A stretch of 64,000 nucleotides of DNA, taken from the NCBI GenBank assembly GCA_036379455.1, contig DASVGQ010000146.1, forward strand, positions 9,393 to 73,392. The letters are read 5' to 3'. The notes beneath the pieces were generated by a model. The model had not been told where the DNA came from. It did no database searches and saw nothing but the letters and a program-made list of their open reading frames with translations. This document shows positions 18,685 through 27,656 of this stretch, one piece after another; positions within the stretch are counted from its first letter, which is position 1, and each line of letters opens with the position of its first letter. Made by a program: the position numbers and the translations under genes. Source of the stretch: SCRT01 sp036379455. Lineage in GTDB: Bacteria; Pseudomonadota; Gammaproteobacteria; Nevskiales; Nevskiaceae.

Positions 18685-19758
18685 ATGAAGATCGCTGTCC
18701 TGGGAGGCGGGAACGGCAGCTATGCCGCGGCGGCGGATCTTTCCGAAGCGGGTCATGAGGTGCGCCTGTGGCGGCGTGACGCGGAGTCGCTCCGTCCGCT
18801 GCAGGAGGCTGGGACGATCACCCTCAAGGACGAGAAGGGAAGCCGCGAGGTCCCGCTGTCGCTCGCTACATCTGCTATCCGCGAGGCGCTCGAGGGCGTG
18901 CGGCTCATCGTGGCGCCGGTGCCGGCGACCGCGCAGATCGACATCGCCCGCGCGATGGCACCGCATCTGTCCGATGGACAGGTCGTGTTCCTGCCTCCGG
19001 GGACTTTCGGCAGTCTTGTCATGTCACGGGCGGTGCACGCCGCCGGCGGCCGTGCCCAGGTTGTGTGGGCGGAGACGGGGACCCTTCCGTACCTCGCCCG
19101 CAAGCACGGGGTGCGGGAAGTCAACGTCACCATCCGCGCCATTCATCTGCCGACCGGGGTGTATCCGGCACGCGCGCAGGATCACGCGATCGACGTCATC
19201 CGCGAAGCTTATCCGGCCGTTCACCCCTGCGGAGACGCCTTGTCGGGGGCGCTGATGAACGCGGGGCCGGTGATCCACCCGCCGCTGATGGTCATGAACG
19301 CGGCGCCTCTGCAGCATTTCGAACGCTGGGATATCCACAACGAGGGCACGCAGAAGGCGGTGCGCGATGTGACCGACCGTCTCGACGCGGAACGTATCGC
19401 GGTGCGCGAGGCGCTCGGCTACGGTGCGCCGCACTACCCGCTGTCCGATCACTACAACAGCGATCGATGGATGTACGGCGACGCGCACAGGAAGCTGGTG
19501 AAATCCGGCGACTGGCGCGAGCACATCGACCTGTATCACCACCGCTACATCACGGAGGACACCGAGCTCGGTCTCAGCCTGATGGCGTCTGCTGCCCGCT
19601 ACGCCGGCGTCGACGCGCCCATTGCCCACGGGCTGCTTGCCATCGCAGGCGGTTTCCTCGGCCGCGACCTGCGCCAAGGCCCGCGCAGCTTTGAGGCGTT
19701 GGGGCTGACCGGTCTGTCGCGCGATGCGCTGCGCTCGAGGCTGCGCGATGGCGAGTGA
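18685..19758 (+). CDS. NAD(P) octopine/nopaline dehydrogenase family protein
   Basis: A 357-residue two-domain oxidoreductase of the opine dehydrogenase family. The N-terminal Rossmann fold starts with KIAVLGGGNGSYAAAADL (the GxGNxS form typical of opine dehydrogenases). The C-terminal catalytic domain has GPVIHPPLMVMNAAPLQHF, where the His is the usual catalytic position, and YPLSDHYNSDRWMYGD. Known members reductively condense an amino acid with a keto acid. It heads a run of coupled catabolic genes, so its natural substrate may be a hydroxy or amino intermediate of that pathway (inference). Confidence 0.8.
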   Translation: MKIAVLGGGNGSYAAAADLSEAGHEVRLWRRDAESLRPLQEAGTITLKDEKGSREVPLSLATSAIREALEGVRLIVAPVPATAQIDIARAMAPHLSDGQVVFLPPGTFGSLVMSRAVHAAGGRAQVVWAETGTLPYLARKHGVREVNVTIRAIHLPTGVYPARAQDHAIDVIREAYPAVHPCGDALSGALMNAGPVIHPPLMVMNAAPLQHFERWDIHNEGTQKAVRDVTDRLDAERIAVREALGYGAPHYPLSDHYNSDRWMYGDAHRKLVKSGDWREHIDLYHHRYITEDTELGLSLMASAARYAGVDAPIAHGLLAIAGGFLGRDLRQGPRSFEALGLTGLSRDALRSRLRDGE

Positions 19759-20764
19759 AGCGGCTTCCGCTACGCAGTCGTCCCCGCGTTTCGTGGCGGT
19801 CGGCGCAGGGCGCATGGGGCGCGGCCTCGCGATTGCCTTTGCCTATGCAGGGCGGCCCGTCGCCGTGGTGGATCTGCGGGACCGCAGTGACATCGCGTGG
19901 CAGGCGCTGGCGGATGACGTGCGCGCGGAGGTGGCTGGTGCGTTGCGCGGGCTGGTGGAACTTGGAGCCGTGCGTGACGATCAGGTGAGAGCCATCTCGG
20001 AGCGCATCAACCTCGTGCGCGCGGCACAGGCGAGTGAAGCGCTCCAGTCCGCGGAGATGGTCTTCGAATGCCTGACGGAGACGCTGGAGGCAAAGCAGGC
20101 GGGCTTCGAGCAGATCAATCGCTGGTGCGCGGACGATGCCATCGTCACGTCGACCACCAGCACCATGTCGGTCAGCCAGCTTGCAGGACTCGTGCGTCGG
20201 CCCGAACGCTTCTTCAACATGCACTGGCTCAACCCGGCCTACGTCATTCCGGTCGTGGAGCTGAGCACGCATGCAACGACGGACCCGACGGTCGTCGAGC
20301 GTACGCGTCAGATCATGGAGTCGATCGGCAAGGTTCCGGTCGTGTGTCGCGCCGACGCGGGCTACATCGTGTCACGTCTGCAGGCGCTGATCATGAACGA
20401 AGCCGCGCGCATGGTGGAGGAAGGCGCGGCCACGGCGGAGGAGATCGACAAGGCCACACGCTACGGGCTGGGGCTGCGCTTCGCGGCGCTGGGCGTGGTC
20501 GAGTTCATCGACTTCGGAGGCTGCGACATTCTCTTCCACGCCAGTCGCGAGATGTCGCGCAGCATCGATGCAGAGCGTTATCGTGCTCCGGACATCCTCA
20601 ACCAGATGATGGAACGCAATCACCTGGGGCTGAAGACGGCGTCGGGATTCTACGCTTACGAGGGGCGTGACCTGAAGGCGTACCGGCGCGACGTTCTCGA
20701 GCGGACTCTGGGCATGGTGCGCCATCTCGGCTTGTTCCACGCGCCGGCGGAGAACACGAAGTAG
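19748..20764 (+). CDS. 3-hydroxyacyl-CoA dehydrogenase family protein
   Basis: A 338-residue NAD-dependent dehydrogenase of the HCDH type. The Rossmann motif is VGAGRMGRGLAIAFAYAG (about residue 15). The catalytic His is in RFFNMHWLNPAYVIPVVEL, with AGYIVSRLQALIMNEAARM and a C-terminal helical domain ending GLKTASGFYAYEG. It oxidises a 3-hydroxyacyl-CoA to the 3-ketoacyl-CoA. The ATG at 19748 overlaps the preceding gene by 11 bases, so the two are coupled. In the operon it could act after the CoA ligase. Confidence 0.85.
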   Translation: MASEAASATQSSPRFVAVGAGRMGRGLAIAFAYAGRPVAVVDLRDRSDIAWQALADDVRAEVAGALRGLVELGAVRDDQVRAISERINLVRAAQASEALQSAEMVFECLTETLEAKQAGFEQINRWCADDAIVTSTTSTMSVSQLAGLVRRPERFFNMHWLNPAYVIPVVELSTHATTDPTVVERTRQIMESIGKVPVVCRADAGYIVSRLQALIMNEAARMVEEGAATAEEIDKATRYGLGLRFAALGVVEFIDFGGCDILFHASREMSRSIDAERYRAPDILNQMMERNHLGLKTASGFYAYEGRDLKAYRRDVLERTLGMVRHLGLFHAPAENTK

Positions 20765-20887
20765 GTGGCTGCGGCAGGGCTTGATCATGGTTTCAGCGGG
20801 GCGCGCGGTGCGGGCAGTAGCACTGGCACTGGAAACGGTGCGGCCGCGAGCTGCGTGATGGCCGTCAAGGCCTTCGGATAAATGGTT

Positions 20888-20914
20888 ATGCTGCAGTCCA
20901 TTTGGCTGCAGCAT
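20888..20914. promoter_or_regulatory. Perfect inverted repeat upstream of the Rieske alpha gene
   Basis: ATGCTGCAG (20888-20896), a 9-base spacer, and CTGCAGCAT (20906-20914), ending 34 bases before the dioxygenase alpha start and followed by TTTT. It could be an operator for a TetR/GntR/MarR-type regulator or a leader hairpin. No regulator gene lies in the operon. Confidence 0.45.
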
Positions 20915-20948
20915 TTTCGCAAGTCAAGGGAAGAGGAGGAAAGCCACC

Positions 20949-22262
20949 ATGGGCAAGTACCGCGGGAACCCGGACGCGATCCGGGCGCTGGTCCGCAGCG
21001 ACGAAGTGCATCGAGACCTTTACATCAGCCAGGAGCTGTTCGAGCTCGAACAGGAAAATCTTTTTGCCAACACGTGGAACTACGTGGGGCACGACAGCCA
21101 GATCCCGAAGCCGGGCGACTACATCACCACGGACATCGCGGGTGAGCCGTTGATCATCGTGCGGCACTCGGACGGCTCGGTGCGCGGCATGATGAACCGC
21201 TGCGCGCACAAGGGCGTCGCCGTCGCGCCGTATCGCCAGGGCAACACCGGCAAGTTCTTCCGCTGCCCCTACCACGGCTGGACGTTCCGCACCGACGGTT
21301 CGCTGCTGGCCGTCCCGCTGAAGAGCGGCATGGAGGGCACCGGCTTCGACGCGTCGGAATCAGGCAAAGGCTTGTCTCTGGTGAAGCACCTGCGCGTTTA
21401 CCGCGGCTTCATCTTCGTCAAGCTCAACGACGTCGGCGAGGACTTCGAGGACTACTTCGGGGAGTCGCTATCGTCCATCGACAACATGGCGGACCGCTCT
21501 CCGGTCGGCGAGCTGGAAATCGCGGGCGGCTGCCTGCGCTTCATCAACGAATGCAACTGGAAGATGTACGTCGAGAACCTCAACGACACCACGCATCCGA
21601 TGGTGACGCACGAGGCTTCTGCGGGCGCGGCGAAGACGCTGTGGGCGGGCCATCCGGAGGACGAACCCAAGCCGATGGCGGTGCAGCAGCTCACGCCCTT
21701 CGTCTCCGGCTACAAGTTCTTCGAGGACGCCGGGCTCCGGGTCTTCGGGCACGGCCACAGCGTGGACGGCGTCAACTTCAGCATCCACAGCGATTATTCG
21801 GGTGTTCCGCAGTACACCGAGGCGATGGACAAGGCCTATGGGCCCGAGCGTGCCAGGGAAATCCTCACGATGGCCCGCCACAACACGGTCTACTACCCGA
21901 ACCTGACGATCAAGGGCGCGATCCAGTCCATTCGCGTCGTCAAGCCGATCTCGGCCGATCGGTGCGTACTGGAGAGCTGGACCTTCCGGCTCAAGGGTGC
22001 GCCGGACGAACTGCTGCAGCGTACCTGCATGTACACGCGGCTCATCAACGCGCCGTTTTCGGTGGTCGGTGCGGATGACGTGGCGAATTACCGGGAAGCG
22101 CAGAAGGGGCTTCATGCCGGCGGCAATCCGTGGGTCAGCCTGCACCGCAACTACGTGCCCGGCGAAGAGAAGATCCGCGACCAGACGGTGATCGGTACCA
22201 GCGACCTGTCGATGCGCGGCCAGTTCCGCGCCTGGGCCGATTACATGACGATGACGATGTGA
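20949..22262 (+). CDS. Rieske non-heme iron aromatic ring-hydroxylating oxygenase, alpha subunit
   Basis: A 437-residue catalytic alpha subunit that inserts O2 into an aromatic (or similar) ring. The Rieske [2Fe-2S] ligands are C85-x-H87 (NRCAHKGVAV) and C106-x2-H109 (CPYHGW). The mononuclear iron site is in WKMYVENLNDTTHPMVTH (His216 and His221, with a distal Asp expected late in the chain); the bridging Asp is in ENLND. The start ATG at 20949 has GAGGAGGA just upstream. The beta subunit follows, but no ferredoxin or reductase gene is present, so electrons must come from elsewhere. It looks closest to benzoate/cumate-type enzymes, but the substrate is unproven. Confidence 0.93.
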   Translation: MGKYRGNPDAIRALVRSDEVHRDLYISQELFELEQENLFANTWNYVGHDSQIPKPGDYITTDIAGEPLIIVRHSDGSVRGMMNRCAHKGVAVAPYRQGNTGKFFRCPYHGWTFRTDGSLLAVPLKSGMEGTGFDASESGKGLSLVKHLRVYRGFIFVKLNDVGEDFEDYFGESLSSIDNMADRSPVGELEIAGGCLRFINECNWKMYVENLNDTTHPMVTHEASAGAAKTLWAGHPEDEPKPMAVQQLTPFVSGYKFFEDAGLRVFGHGHSVDGVNFSIHSDYSGVPQYTEAMDKAYGPERAREILTMARHNTVYYPNLTIKGAIQSIRVVKPISADRCVLESWTFRLKGAPDELLQRTCMYTRLINAPFSVVGADDVANYREAQKGLHAGGNPWVSLHRNYVPGEEKIRDQTVIGTSDLSMRGQFRAWADYMTMTM

Positions 22263-22272
22263 GGGCATCCAG

Positions 22273-22761
22273 ATGACACCAGATACCGTGAAGGAGCAGG
22301 ACCTCATCAAGTTCGTCGTCCATGAGACACGGCTGCTCGACGAGAAGCGTTACGACGAGTGGAACACGCTGTTCACCGACGATGCCTATTACTGGGTGCC
22401 GCTGACGCCGGGACAACCTGACGCTCTCAACTGGACCTCGCACATGTACGAGGACAAGCTGCTGCGCGATCTGCGGGTGTTGCGCATGAAGAACCCGCGC
22501 GCATTCGCTCAACAGCCGCCGAGCCGCTGCCAGCACGTGCTGCAGATGCCGGGCGTGGAGACGATGGACGCCGCAGCCAACAAGTTCGTTTTGCGCACGC
22601 CGTTCCACTACACCGAGTCACAGGGTGACCGCATCGAGTACTTGGTCGGCGTAGCTTGGCATCACCTCAGCGTGGTCGGGGATGCGCTGAAGATGACGCT
22701 CAAGCGTGTGGACATCATCAACAGCGACGCCGCGCTTCCCGCCATCCAGCTGTTCGTGTGA
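22273..22761 (+). CDS. Aromatic ring-hydroxylating oxygenase, beta subunit
   Basis: A 162-residue small subunit with the NTF2-like fold that forms the alpha3beta3 structure. Landmarks are FVVHETRLLDEKRYDEWNTL, DDAYYWVPLTPGQPD, EDKLLRDLRVLRM and the C-terminal LKRVDIINSDAALPAIQLFV, close to the usual 'KRVxLxxxDxxLPxxxxFI' ending. It starts 10 bases after the alpha stop and is clearly co-translated. Confidence 0.92.
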   Translation: MTPDTVKEQDLIKFVVHETRLLDEKRYDEWNTLFTDDAYYWVPLTPGQPDALNWTSHMYEDKLLRDLRVLRMKNPRAFAQQPPSRCQHVLQMPGVETMDAAANKFVLRTPFHYTESQGDRIEYLVGVAWHHLSVVGDALKMTLKRVDIINSDAALPAIQLFV

Positions 22762-24398
22762 AGCCCGCCTCGATGGAGGCGTCGACTGTCTACGAGGCCT
22801 TTTCGCAGACGGCCCGGCGTACGCCTGACCGGGACTTCCTTGTTATCGACCGCGTGACGGCCGGCGTCTACGGGATCGCGCCCGGCGCGATCCCCTGGGG
22901 CCGCGCGCGAGACGAGGTGGACGACCTGCGCGCGCGCTATGCAGCGGCCGGATGGGGCCACGGACATCGCGTCGGCCTGCTGCTGGAAAACCGTCCGGAC
23001 TTCTTCCGTCACTGGCTGGCGCTCAACGCGCTTGGCGTGAGCGTGGTGCCCATCAACGCCGAGATGCGCTCTGCGGAGCTGACTTATCTCATCGGCCACA
23101 GCGAGATGGGCCTGGCGGTGGCGCTTCCCGGGCGGATTCAGGATCTGCTCGACGCGGCGCGCCAGGCGGGTCGGCCGCTGCACGCGATTCCCGCCGATGC
23201 CGAGTCCATCCCCTCGCCTGCGGCGGTCGCGCCGCTGGCCGGTGCGGCGGTCGGCGAGGGGACGGAGTGCGCGTTGCTGTATACGTCGGGAACGACCGGC
23301 CGGCCCAAGGGGTGCATCCTCGACAACGCCTACTTCCTGCGTGCCGGCCGCTGGTACGCGGGCCTGACGGGCGTGTGCGACTACCGGCGCGATGCCGAGC
23401 GTGTCATGACGCCTCTGCCGCTGACGCACATGAACGCCATGGCGAATTCGGCGATGGTGGTCATCGTCGCCGGCGGCGCCTTGATCCAGCTCGACCGCTT
23501 CCACCCCAAGAGTTGGCTCGAGAGCGCGCAGGAGTGCGGCGCGACGATCATCCATTATCTGGGCGTCATGCCGGCAATGTTGCTGTCTGCGCCGCCGACG
23601 CCGAGCGAGCGGGACCACGCGATCCGCTGGGGCTTCGGTGCGGGGGTGGACCCGAAGCACCATGCGGTGTTCGAGGAGCGATTCGGATTCCCGCTTGTCG
23701 AGGCGTGGGCGATGACCGAGACCGGCGCGGCGGCGGTCATCATGGCCAACCGCGAGCCGCGGCATGTCGGTACCGGCTGCTTCGGGCGCATCGAGGATTA
23801 CATGCAACTGCGCCTGGTCGACGACGGCGGCGACGATGTTGCGGACGGCGCGCCCGGTGAGATGCTGGTGCGATCCAGCGGTCCTGACCCGCGCCGCTAC
23901 TTCTTCCGCGGCTATCTGAAGAACCCGCAGGCGACGGACGAAGCGTGGGCCGGCGGCTGGTTCCATACCGGCGATATGGTGCGGCGCGACGCCGACGGTG
24001 GCCTGTACTTCGTCGATCGCAAGAAGAACGTCATCCGCCGCAGCGGCGAGAACATCTCGGCGGTGGAAGTCGAGAGCGTGCTCAACCAGCATCCGGCAGT
24101 CGACGTGTGTGCGGTGACGGCCGTGCCGGACGCGGTCCGCGGCGACGAGGTGTTTGCCTGCGTGGTGCGGTCAGAGCATGCTCCGCCGGGTGACGAAGCG
24201 CTGGCGCAGGACGTCGTGCGGCACACGCTCGGACAGCTTGCCTACTACAAGGCGCCCGGCTACGTCGCCTTCGTCGATGCGCTGCCCTTGACCACCTCGC
24301 AGAAGGTGCAGCGCGGAGTGCTCAAGCAGCAGGCGCGTGACCTGCTCGAGCGCAAGGCCTGCTTCGACACCCGGACGATGAAGAAGCGGCAGCCTTGA
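22758..24398 (+). CDS. Acyl-CoA synthetase (AMP-forming acid-CoA ligase)
   Basis: A 546-residue ANL-superfamily adenylating enzyme. The P-loop motif LLYTSGTTGRPKGCIL is near residue 173. EAWAMTETGAAAV (A5-like) and GWFHTGDMVRRDADGGLYFVDRKKNVIRRSGENIS (A7/A8) follow, and the catalytic Lys is expected in PLTTSQKVQRGVL near the end. It activates a carboxylic acid to its CoA thioester, probably the pathway acid. The GTG at 22758 gives a GTGA overlap with the beta-subunit stop; an ATG at 22773 is the alternative start. Confidence 0.88.
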   Translation: MKPASMEASTVYEAFSQTARRTPDRDFLVIDRVTAGVYGIAPGAIPWGRARDEVDDLRARYAAAGWGHGHRVGLLLENRPDFFRHWLALNALGVSVVPINAEMRSAELTYLIGHSEMGLAVALPGRIQDLLDAARQAGRPLHAIPADAESIPSPAAVAPLAGAAVGEGTECALLYTSGTTGRPKGCILDNAYFLRAGRWYAGLTGVCDYRRDAERVMTPLPLTHMNAMANSAMVVIVAGGALIQLDRFHPKSWLESAQECGATIIHYLGVMPAMLLSAPPTPSERDHAIRWGFGAGVDPKHHAVFEERFGFPLVEAWAMTETGAAAVIMANREPRHVGTGCFGRIEDYMQLRLVDDGGDDVADGAPGEMLVRSSGPDPRRYFFRGYLKNPQATDEAWAGGWFHTGDMVRRDADGGLYFVDRKKNVIRRSGENISAVEVESVLNQHPAVDVCAVTAVPDAVRGDEVFACVVRSEHAPPGDEALAQDVVRHTLGQLAYYKAPGYVAFVDALPLTTSQKVQRGVLKQQARDLLERKACFDTRTMKKRQP

Positions 24399-25564
24399 TG
24401 GCGCGCCAGTCGTACGACGGCGTGGCCGTGGCGGTGCCGGTGACGGTGCCCTACGAGCGCTATTCCATCCATGGCGCGTACTGGTTCCTCGGCCGCGCGC
24501 TGCACGAACTGTTGGTGAGAAGCGGCCTGGAAAAGGATCAGTTCGACGGGCTGTGTGTGTCGAGTTTCTCGCTGGCGCCCGATACCGCGGTCGGTGCGAC
24601 CCAGCACTTCGGATTGTCGCCGCGCTGGCTGGATCACGTTCCCACCGGCGGCGCGTCCGGCGTCATGTGCCTGCGCCGCGCGGCGCGGGCCGTGCAGGCC
24701 GGTGATGCCGAGGTCGTCGCCTGCGTGGCCGCCGACACGAACCACGTCGATTCTTTCCGGCACACGCTCAACAACTTCAGCAACTTCTCGCGGGATGCGG
24801 TCTACCCCTATGGCGCCGGCGGTCCGAATTCGGTGTTCGCGATGATCACCGGACACTACATGCGCAAGTACGGCGCACGGCGTGAGGACTTCGGGCGGAT
24901 CGCCGTGGCGCAGCGACACAACGCGTTGTCCAACCCGACCGCGCTGTTCCACAAGCCGCTGACGCTGGAGGCCTACATGCGCGCACGGGTGGTCTCCGAT
25001 CCGTTGCACCTGTTCGACTGCGTGATGCCGTGCGCCGGCGCCGAGGCCTTTCTCGTGATGCGCGAAGAGCGCGCGCGGGACCTCGGCCTTCCCCACGCCT
25101 TGCTGCGCGCGGCGATCGAGCGCCACAACGCTTTTGCCGATGACCCGGTCATGGTCTGCGGCGGCTGGCGGCGCGACCGCGACGAGCTGTTCGCGCAGGC
25201 AGACAGCACCCACGAGGCCATCGATTTCGTGGAGACCTACGACGACTATCCGGTGATCGTCATGATGGCGCTAGAGGATCTCGGGTTCTGCGAGAAGGGG
25301 CAGGGTCCCGAGTTCGTGCGCAGCCACGCGCTGACGTGGGACGGGGATTTCCCCTGCAATACCAGCGGCGGGCAGCTGTCTGCCGGACAGGCGGGCGCCG
25401 CGGGTGGCTTCATGGGGATGACCGAGGCCATCCGACAGCTGACCGCGCAGGCGGATGGGCGTAGCGTGGCAGACGCGCGCCTCGGGCTCGTCGCGGGATT
25501 CGGCATGGTCACCTACAACTTCTGCCTGTGTACGGGGGCGGTCATCCTCGGGAAGAGCGCGTGA
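24398..25564 (+). CDS. Thiolase-like (SCP-x/Ltp2-type) protein without thiolase catalytic residues
   Basis: A 388-residue thiolase-fold protein. The segment where thiolases have the nucleophile (CASG) reads VPTGGASG with Gly85 in place of Cys. The usual 'GGxxxxGHPxGxxG' loop reads GGQLSAGQAGAAGG with Gln for His. The C-terminal CTG remains. It is therefore unlikely to be a thiolase. The steroid side-chain enzyme Ltp2 is a thiolase-fold aldolase that needs a DUF35 partner; the next gene supplies a DUF35 domain, so a retro-aldol C-C lyase role is a reasonable inference. The ATG overlaps the ligase stop. Confidence 0.78.
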   Translation: MARQSYDGVAVAVPVTVPYERYSIHGAYWFLGRALHELLVRSGLEKDQFDGLCVSSFSLAPDTAVGATQHFGLSPRWLDHVPTGGASGVMCLRRAARAVQAGDAEVVACVAADTNHVDSFRHTLNNFSNFSRDAVYPYGAGGPNSVFAMITGHYMRKYGARREDFGRIAVAQRHNALSNPTALFHKPLTLEAYMRARVVSDPLHLFDCVMPCAGAEAFLVMREERARDLGLPHALLRAAIERHNAFADDPVMVCGGWRRDRDELFAQADSTHEAIDFVETYDDYPVIVMMALEDLGFCEKGQGPEFVRSHALTWDGDFPCNTSGGQLSAGQAGAAGGFMGMTEAIRQLTAQADGRSVADARLGLVAGFGMVTYNFCLCTGAVILGKSA

Positions 25565-26823
25565 GCGCGCCGTCCACCCCACCGCGGCACAAGAATCCGG
25601 TTCTGCGTACGCCGCAGATCAACCTGCCGCCCGTCGCGCGCGGACGCGTGGCGCTGCACTTGACCGCGGCGGCGGCGGAAGGGCGCTTCGAGCTGCAGGT
25701 GTGCGAGGACTGCGGGGCGGTTCAGTATCCTCCGCGCGAGGCCTGTGGCGCGTGCCTGTCGTCGCGCCTGGTCTGGCGGAAGCAGAGCGGGCTCGGAGAG
25801 CTGCTCGCCAGCACGACGCTGCATCACAGCAACGACCTCTATTTCCACGAACGCCTGCCGTGGCGCGTGGCCTTTGTCCGGCTCGACGACGGGCCGACCG
25901 TGATGGCGCACGTGGCCAGCGGCGTCGGCGATGCTCCGACGCGCGTGCGCGTCCACGCGTACCTCGACCGTTCGGGGCAGGGCGTGCTGGTGGCCGGCCC
26001 GTCGGAGGGTGGGCAGGGTGCGCAAGGGATGGCGGACGACAGGGTGCTGCACGAGATGACCAGTGATCCCAGGGGCCGCAGAGTGCTGGTGACCGACGGC
26101 AAGACCCCGGTGGGCCAGGCGCTGGTGCGCGCCCTGATCGGCGCCGGCGCGCGCAGCGTGTGGGCGGGCCGCGCGGAGCCGTGGAAGAAGCTCGGCGGCA
26201 TGGAAGAGATTGCCGCGCTCCCGGGGGTCGAGATCGTTCCGCTGGACGTGACCGACGTGAAGAGCGTGACCGAGCTGGCCGGCTCGATCGGCGGGCAGGT
26301 GGAGATTCTCGTGAACAACGCGGAACACCACCGGACGGGCGGGATCGCTGATCAGCGCGGCACCGGCACCGCGCGCGACGAGATGGAAATCAATTATTTC
26401 GGCCTGCTGCGTCTTGCACAGGCCTTTGCGCCGGCCCTGAAGTCGCGCGCGGCCGACGGGAAGAATGGCGCCAGCGCGTGGGTGAACGTCCTGTCAATCC
26501 AGGCGCTGGCGAACTTCCCGCCGCAGGGAACCTTCAGCGCGAGCAAGGCGGCGGCTTTCTCGTTGTCGCAGTGCTTGCGAGCCGAGCTCCAGCCGGCGGG
26601 CATCCGCGTCGTCAACGTGTTTCCGGGGCCCGTGGACGACGAGTGGAACCAGCGGCTGCTGCCGCCGAAGCTGGGGCCGGCGGCGCTGGCCAAGGCAGTC
26701 GTCCAGGCGTTGCGCGACGGCGTCGAGGACGTCTACCCGGGTGACGTCGCGCGCGATTGGCTGGCGCGCTGGAAGGACGATCCCAAGGTTCTCGAGCGCG
26801 AGCTCGCGATCCACGGCAGCTAG
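25561..26823 (+). CDS. DUF35 (zinc ribbon/OB-fold) fused to a degenerate short-chain dehydrogenase
   Basis: A 420-residue two-domain protein. Residues about 1-165 are a DUF35/ChsH2-like module: zinc ribbon C48-x2-C51 and C62-x2-C65, then an OB-fold (FVRLDDGPTVMAHVASG). Residues about 170-420 are an SDR: VLVTDGKTPVGQALV replaces the usual TGxxxGxG, followed by VNNAEHH. The catalytic triad region has Ser312 and Lys329 but Phe325 where Tyr is required (TFSASKAA). The SDR part is probably inactive or changed in role. DUF35 proteins bind and activate thiolase-fold partners, and the partner gene lies directly upstream with a GTGA overlap. Confidence 0.82.
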   Translation: MSAPSTPPRHKNPVLRTPQINLPPVARGRVALHLTAAAAEGRFELQVCEDCGAVQYPPREACGACLSSRLVWRKQSGLGELLASTTLHHSNDLYFHERLPWRVAFVRLDDGPTVMAHVASGVGDAPTRVRVHAYLDRSGQGVLVAGPSEGGQGAQGMADDRVLHEMTSDPRGRRVLVTDGKTPVGQALVRALIGAGARSVWAGRAEPWKKLGGMEEIAALPGVEIVPLDVTDVKSVTELAGSIGGQVEILVNNAEHHRTGGIADQRGTGTARDEMEINYFGLLRLAQAFAPALKSRAADGKNGASAWVNVLSIQALANFPPQGTFSASKAAAFSLSQCLRAELQPAGIRVVNVFPGPVDDEWNQRLLPPKLGPAALAKAVVQALRDGVEDVYPGDVARDWLARWKDDPKVLERELAIHGS

Positions 26824-26834
26824 GCGAAACCTGA

Positions 26835-27656
26835 ATGGACGACGCGATGGATCCTTCCCGATTGTCCGGCGCGGCGGCACTTGCCGGCCTTGCCGCGGCG
26901 CTGTCCGCGGGGCGGATTCGCGTCGTCGACCTCACGCACACCCTGTCGCCCGGCTTTCCGCAGATCGTGATGCCGCCGGAGTTCGGGCAGTGCTCGCCGT
27001 TCCGTATCGAGGAGATTTCCCGCTACGACGCGCGCGGACCGGCGTGGTACTGGAACAACTTCACCTGCGGCGAGCATACGGGGACGCACTTTGACGCTCC
27101 GATCCACTGGATCTCGGGGCGCGATCTGCCGGACAGCTCCGTCGATACCATTCCCGTGGCCGACTTCATCGGTCCGGCCTGCATCATTGATTGCACGGCG
27201 CAGGCCGCAGGGGATCCCGACTACCTGCTCAGCGTCGACGACATCGAACGCTGGGAGGCCCGTCACGGCAGGCTCCCGCCCCGTGCCTGGGTGCTGATGC
27301 GCACCGACTGGTCGAAGCGCAGCCATGATCCGGTGGCGTACCAGAACTACGACGACGAGGGGCAGCACACGCCGGGGCCGAGCGCCGAGGCGGTCCATTT
27401 CCTCATCGAGGAGCGTGACGCGCGGGGCTTCGGTTCGGAGGCGATCGGAACCGACGCCGGGCAGGGCGCGTACCTGAAGCCGCCGTATCCCTGTCATTAC
27501 CTGATGCATGGCGCGGGGCGCTACGGCCTGCAGTGTCTGCGCAATCTTGATCAGTTGCCGGCCGCCGGGAGCGTGCTGCTGTGCGCGCCGCTCAAGATCG
27601 AGAAAGGTAGCGGCAGCCCGCTACGCGTTTTGGCCCTGGTTGGAGAGGATCACTGA
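26835..27656 (+). CDS. Cyclase family protein (kynurenine formamidase-like metal hydrolase)
   Basis: A 273-residue protein of PF04199. The metal-binding signature HTGTHFDAPIHW is present at about residue 80, preceded by VVDLTHTLSPGFPQ. A later conserved GTDAGQGAY and HYLMHGAG complete the active site region. Members hydrolyse amides or lactones such as N-formylkynurenine. In this operon it may open a lactone or amide intermediate (inference). It begins 11 bases after the fusion gene. Confidence 0.85.
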   Translation: MDDAMDPSRLSGAAALAGLAAALSAGRIRVVDLTHTLSPGFPQIVMPPEFGQCSPFRIEEISRYDARGPAWYWNNFTCGEHTGTHFDAPIHWISGRDLPDSSVDTIPVADFIGPACIIDCTAQAAGDPDYLLSVDDIERWEARHGRLPPRAWVLMRTDWSKRSHDPVAYQNYDDEGQHTPGPSAEAVHFLIEERDARGFGSEAIGTDAGQGAYLKPPYPCHYLMHGAGRYGLQCLRNLDQLPAAGSVLLCAPLKIEKGSGSPLRVLALVGEDH

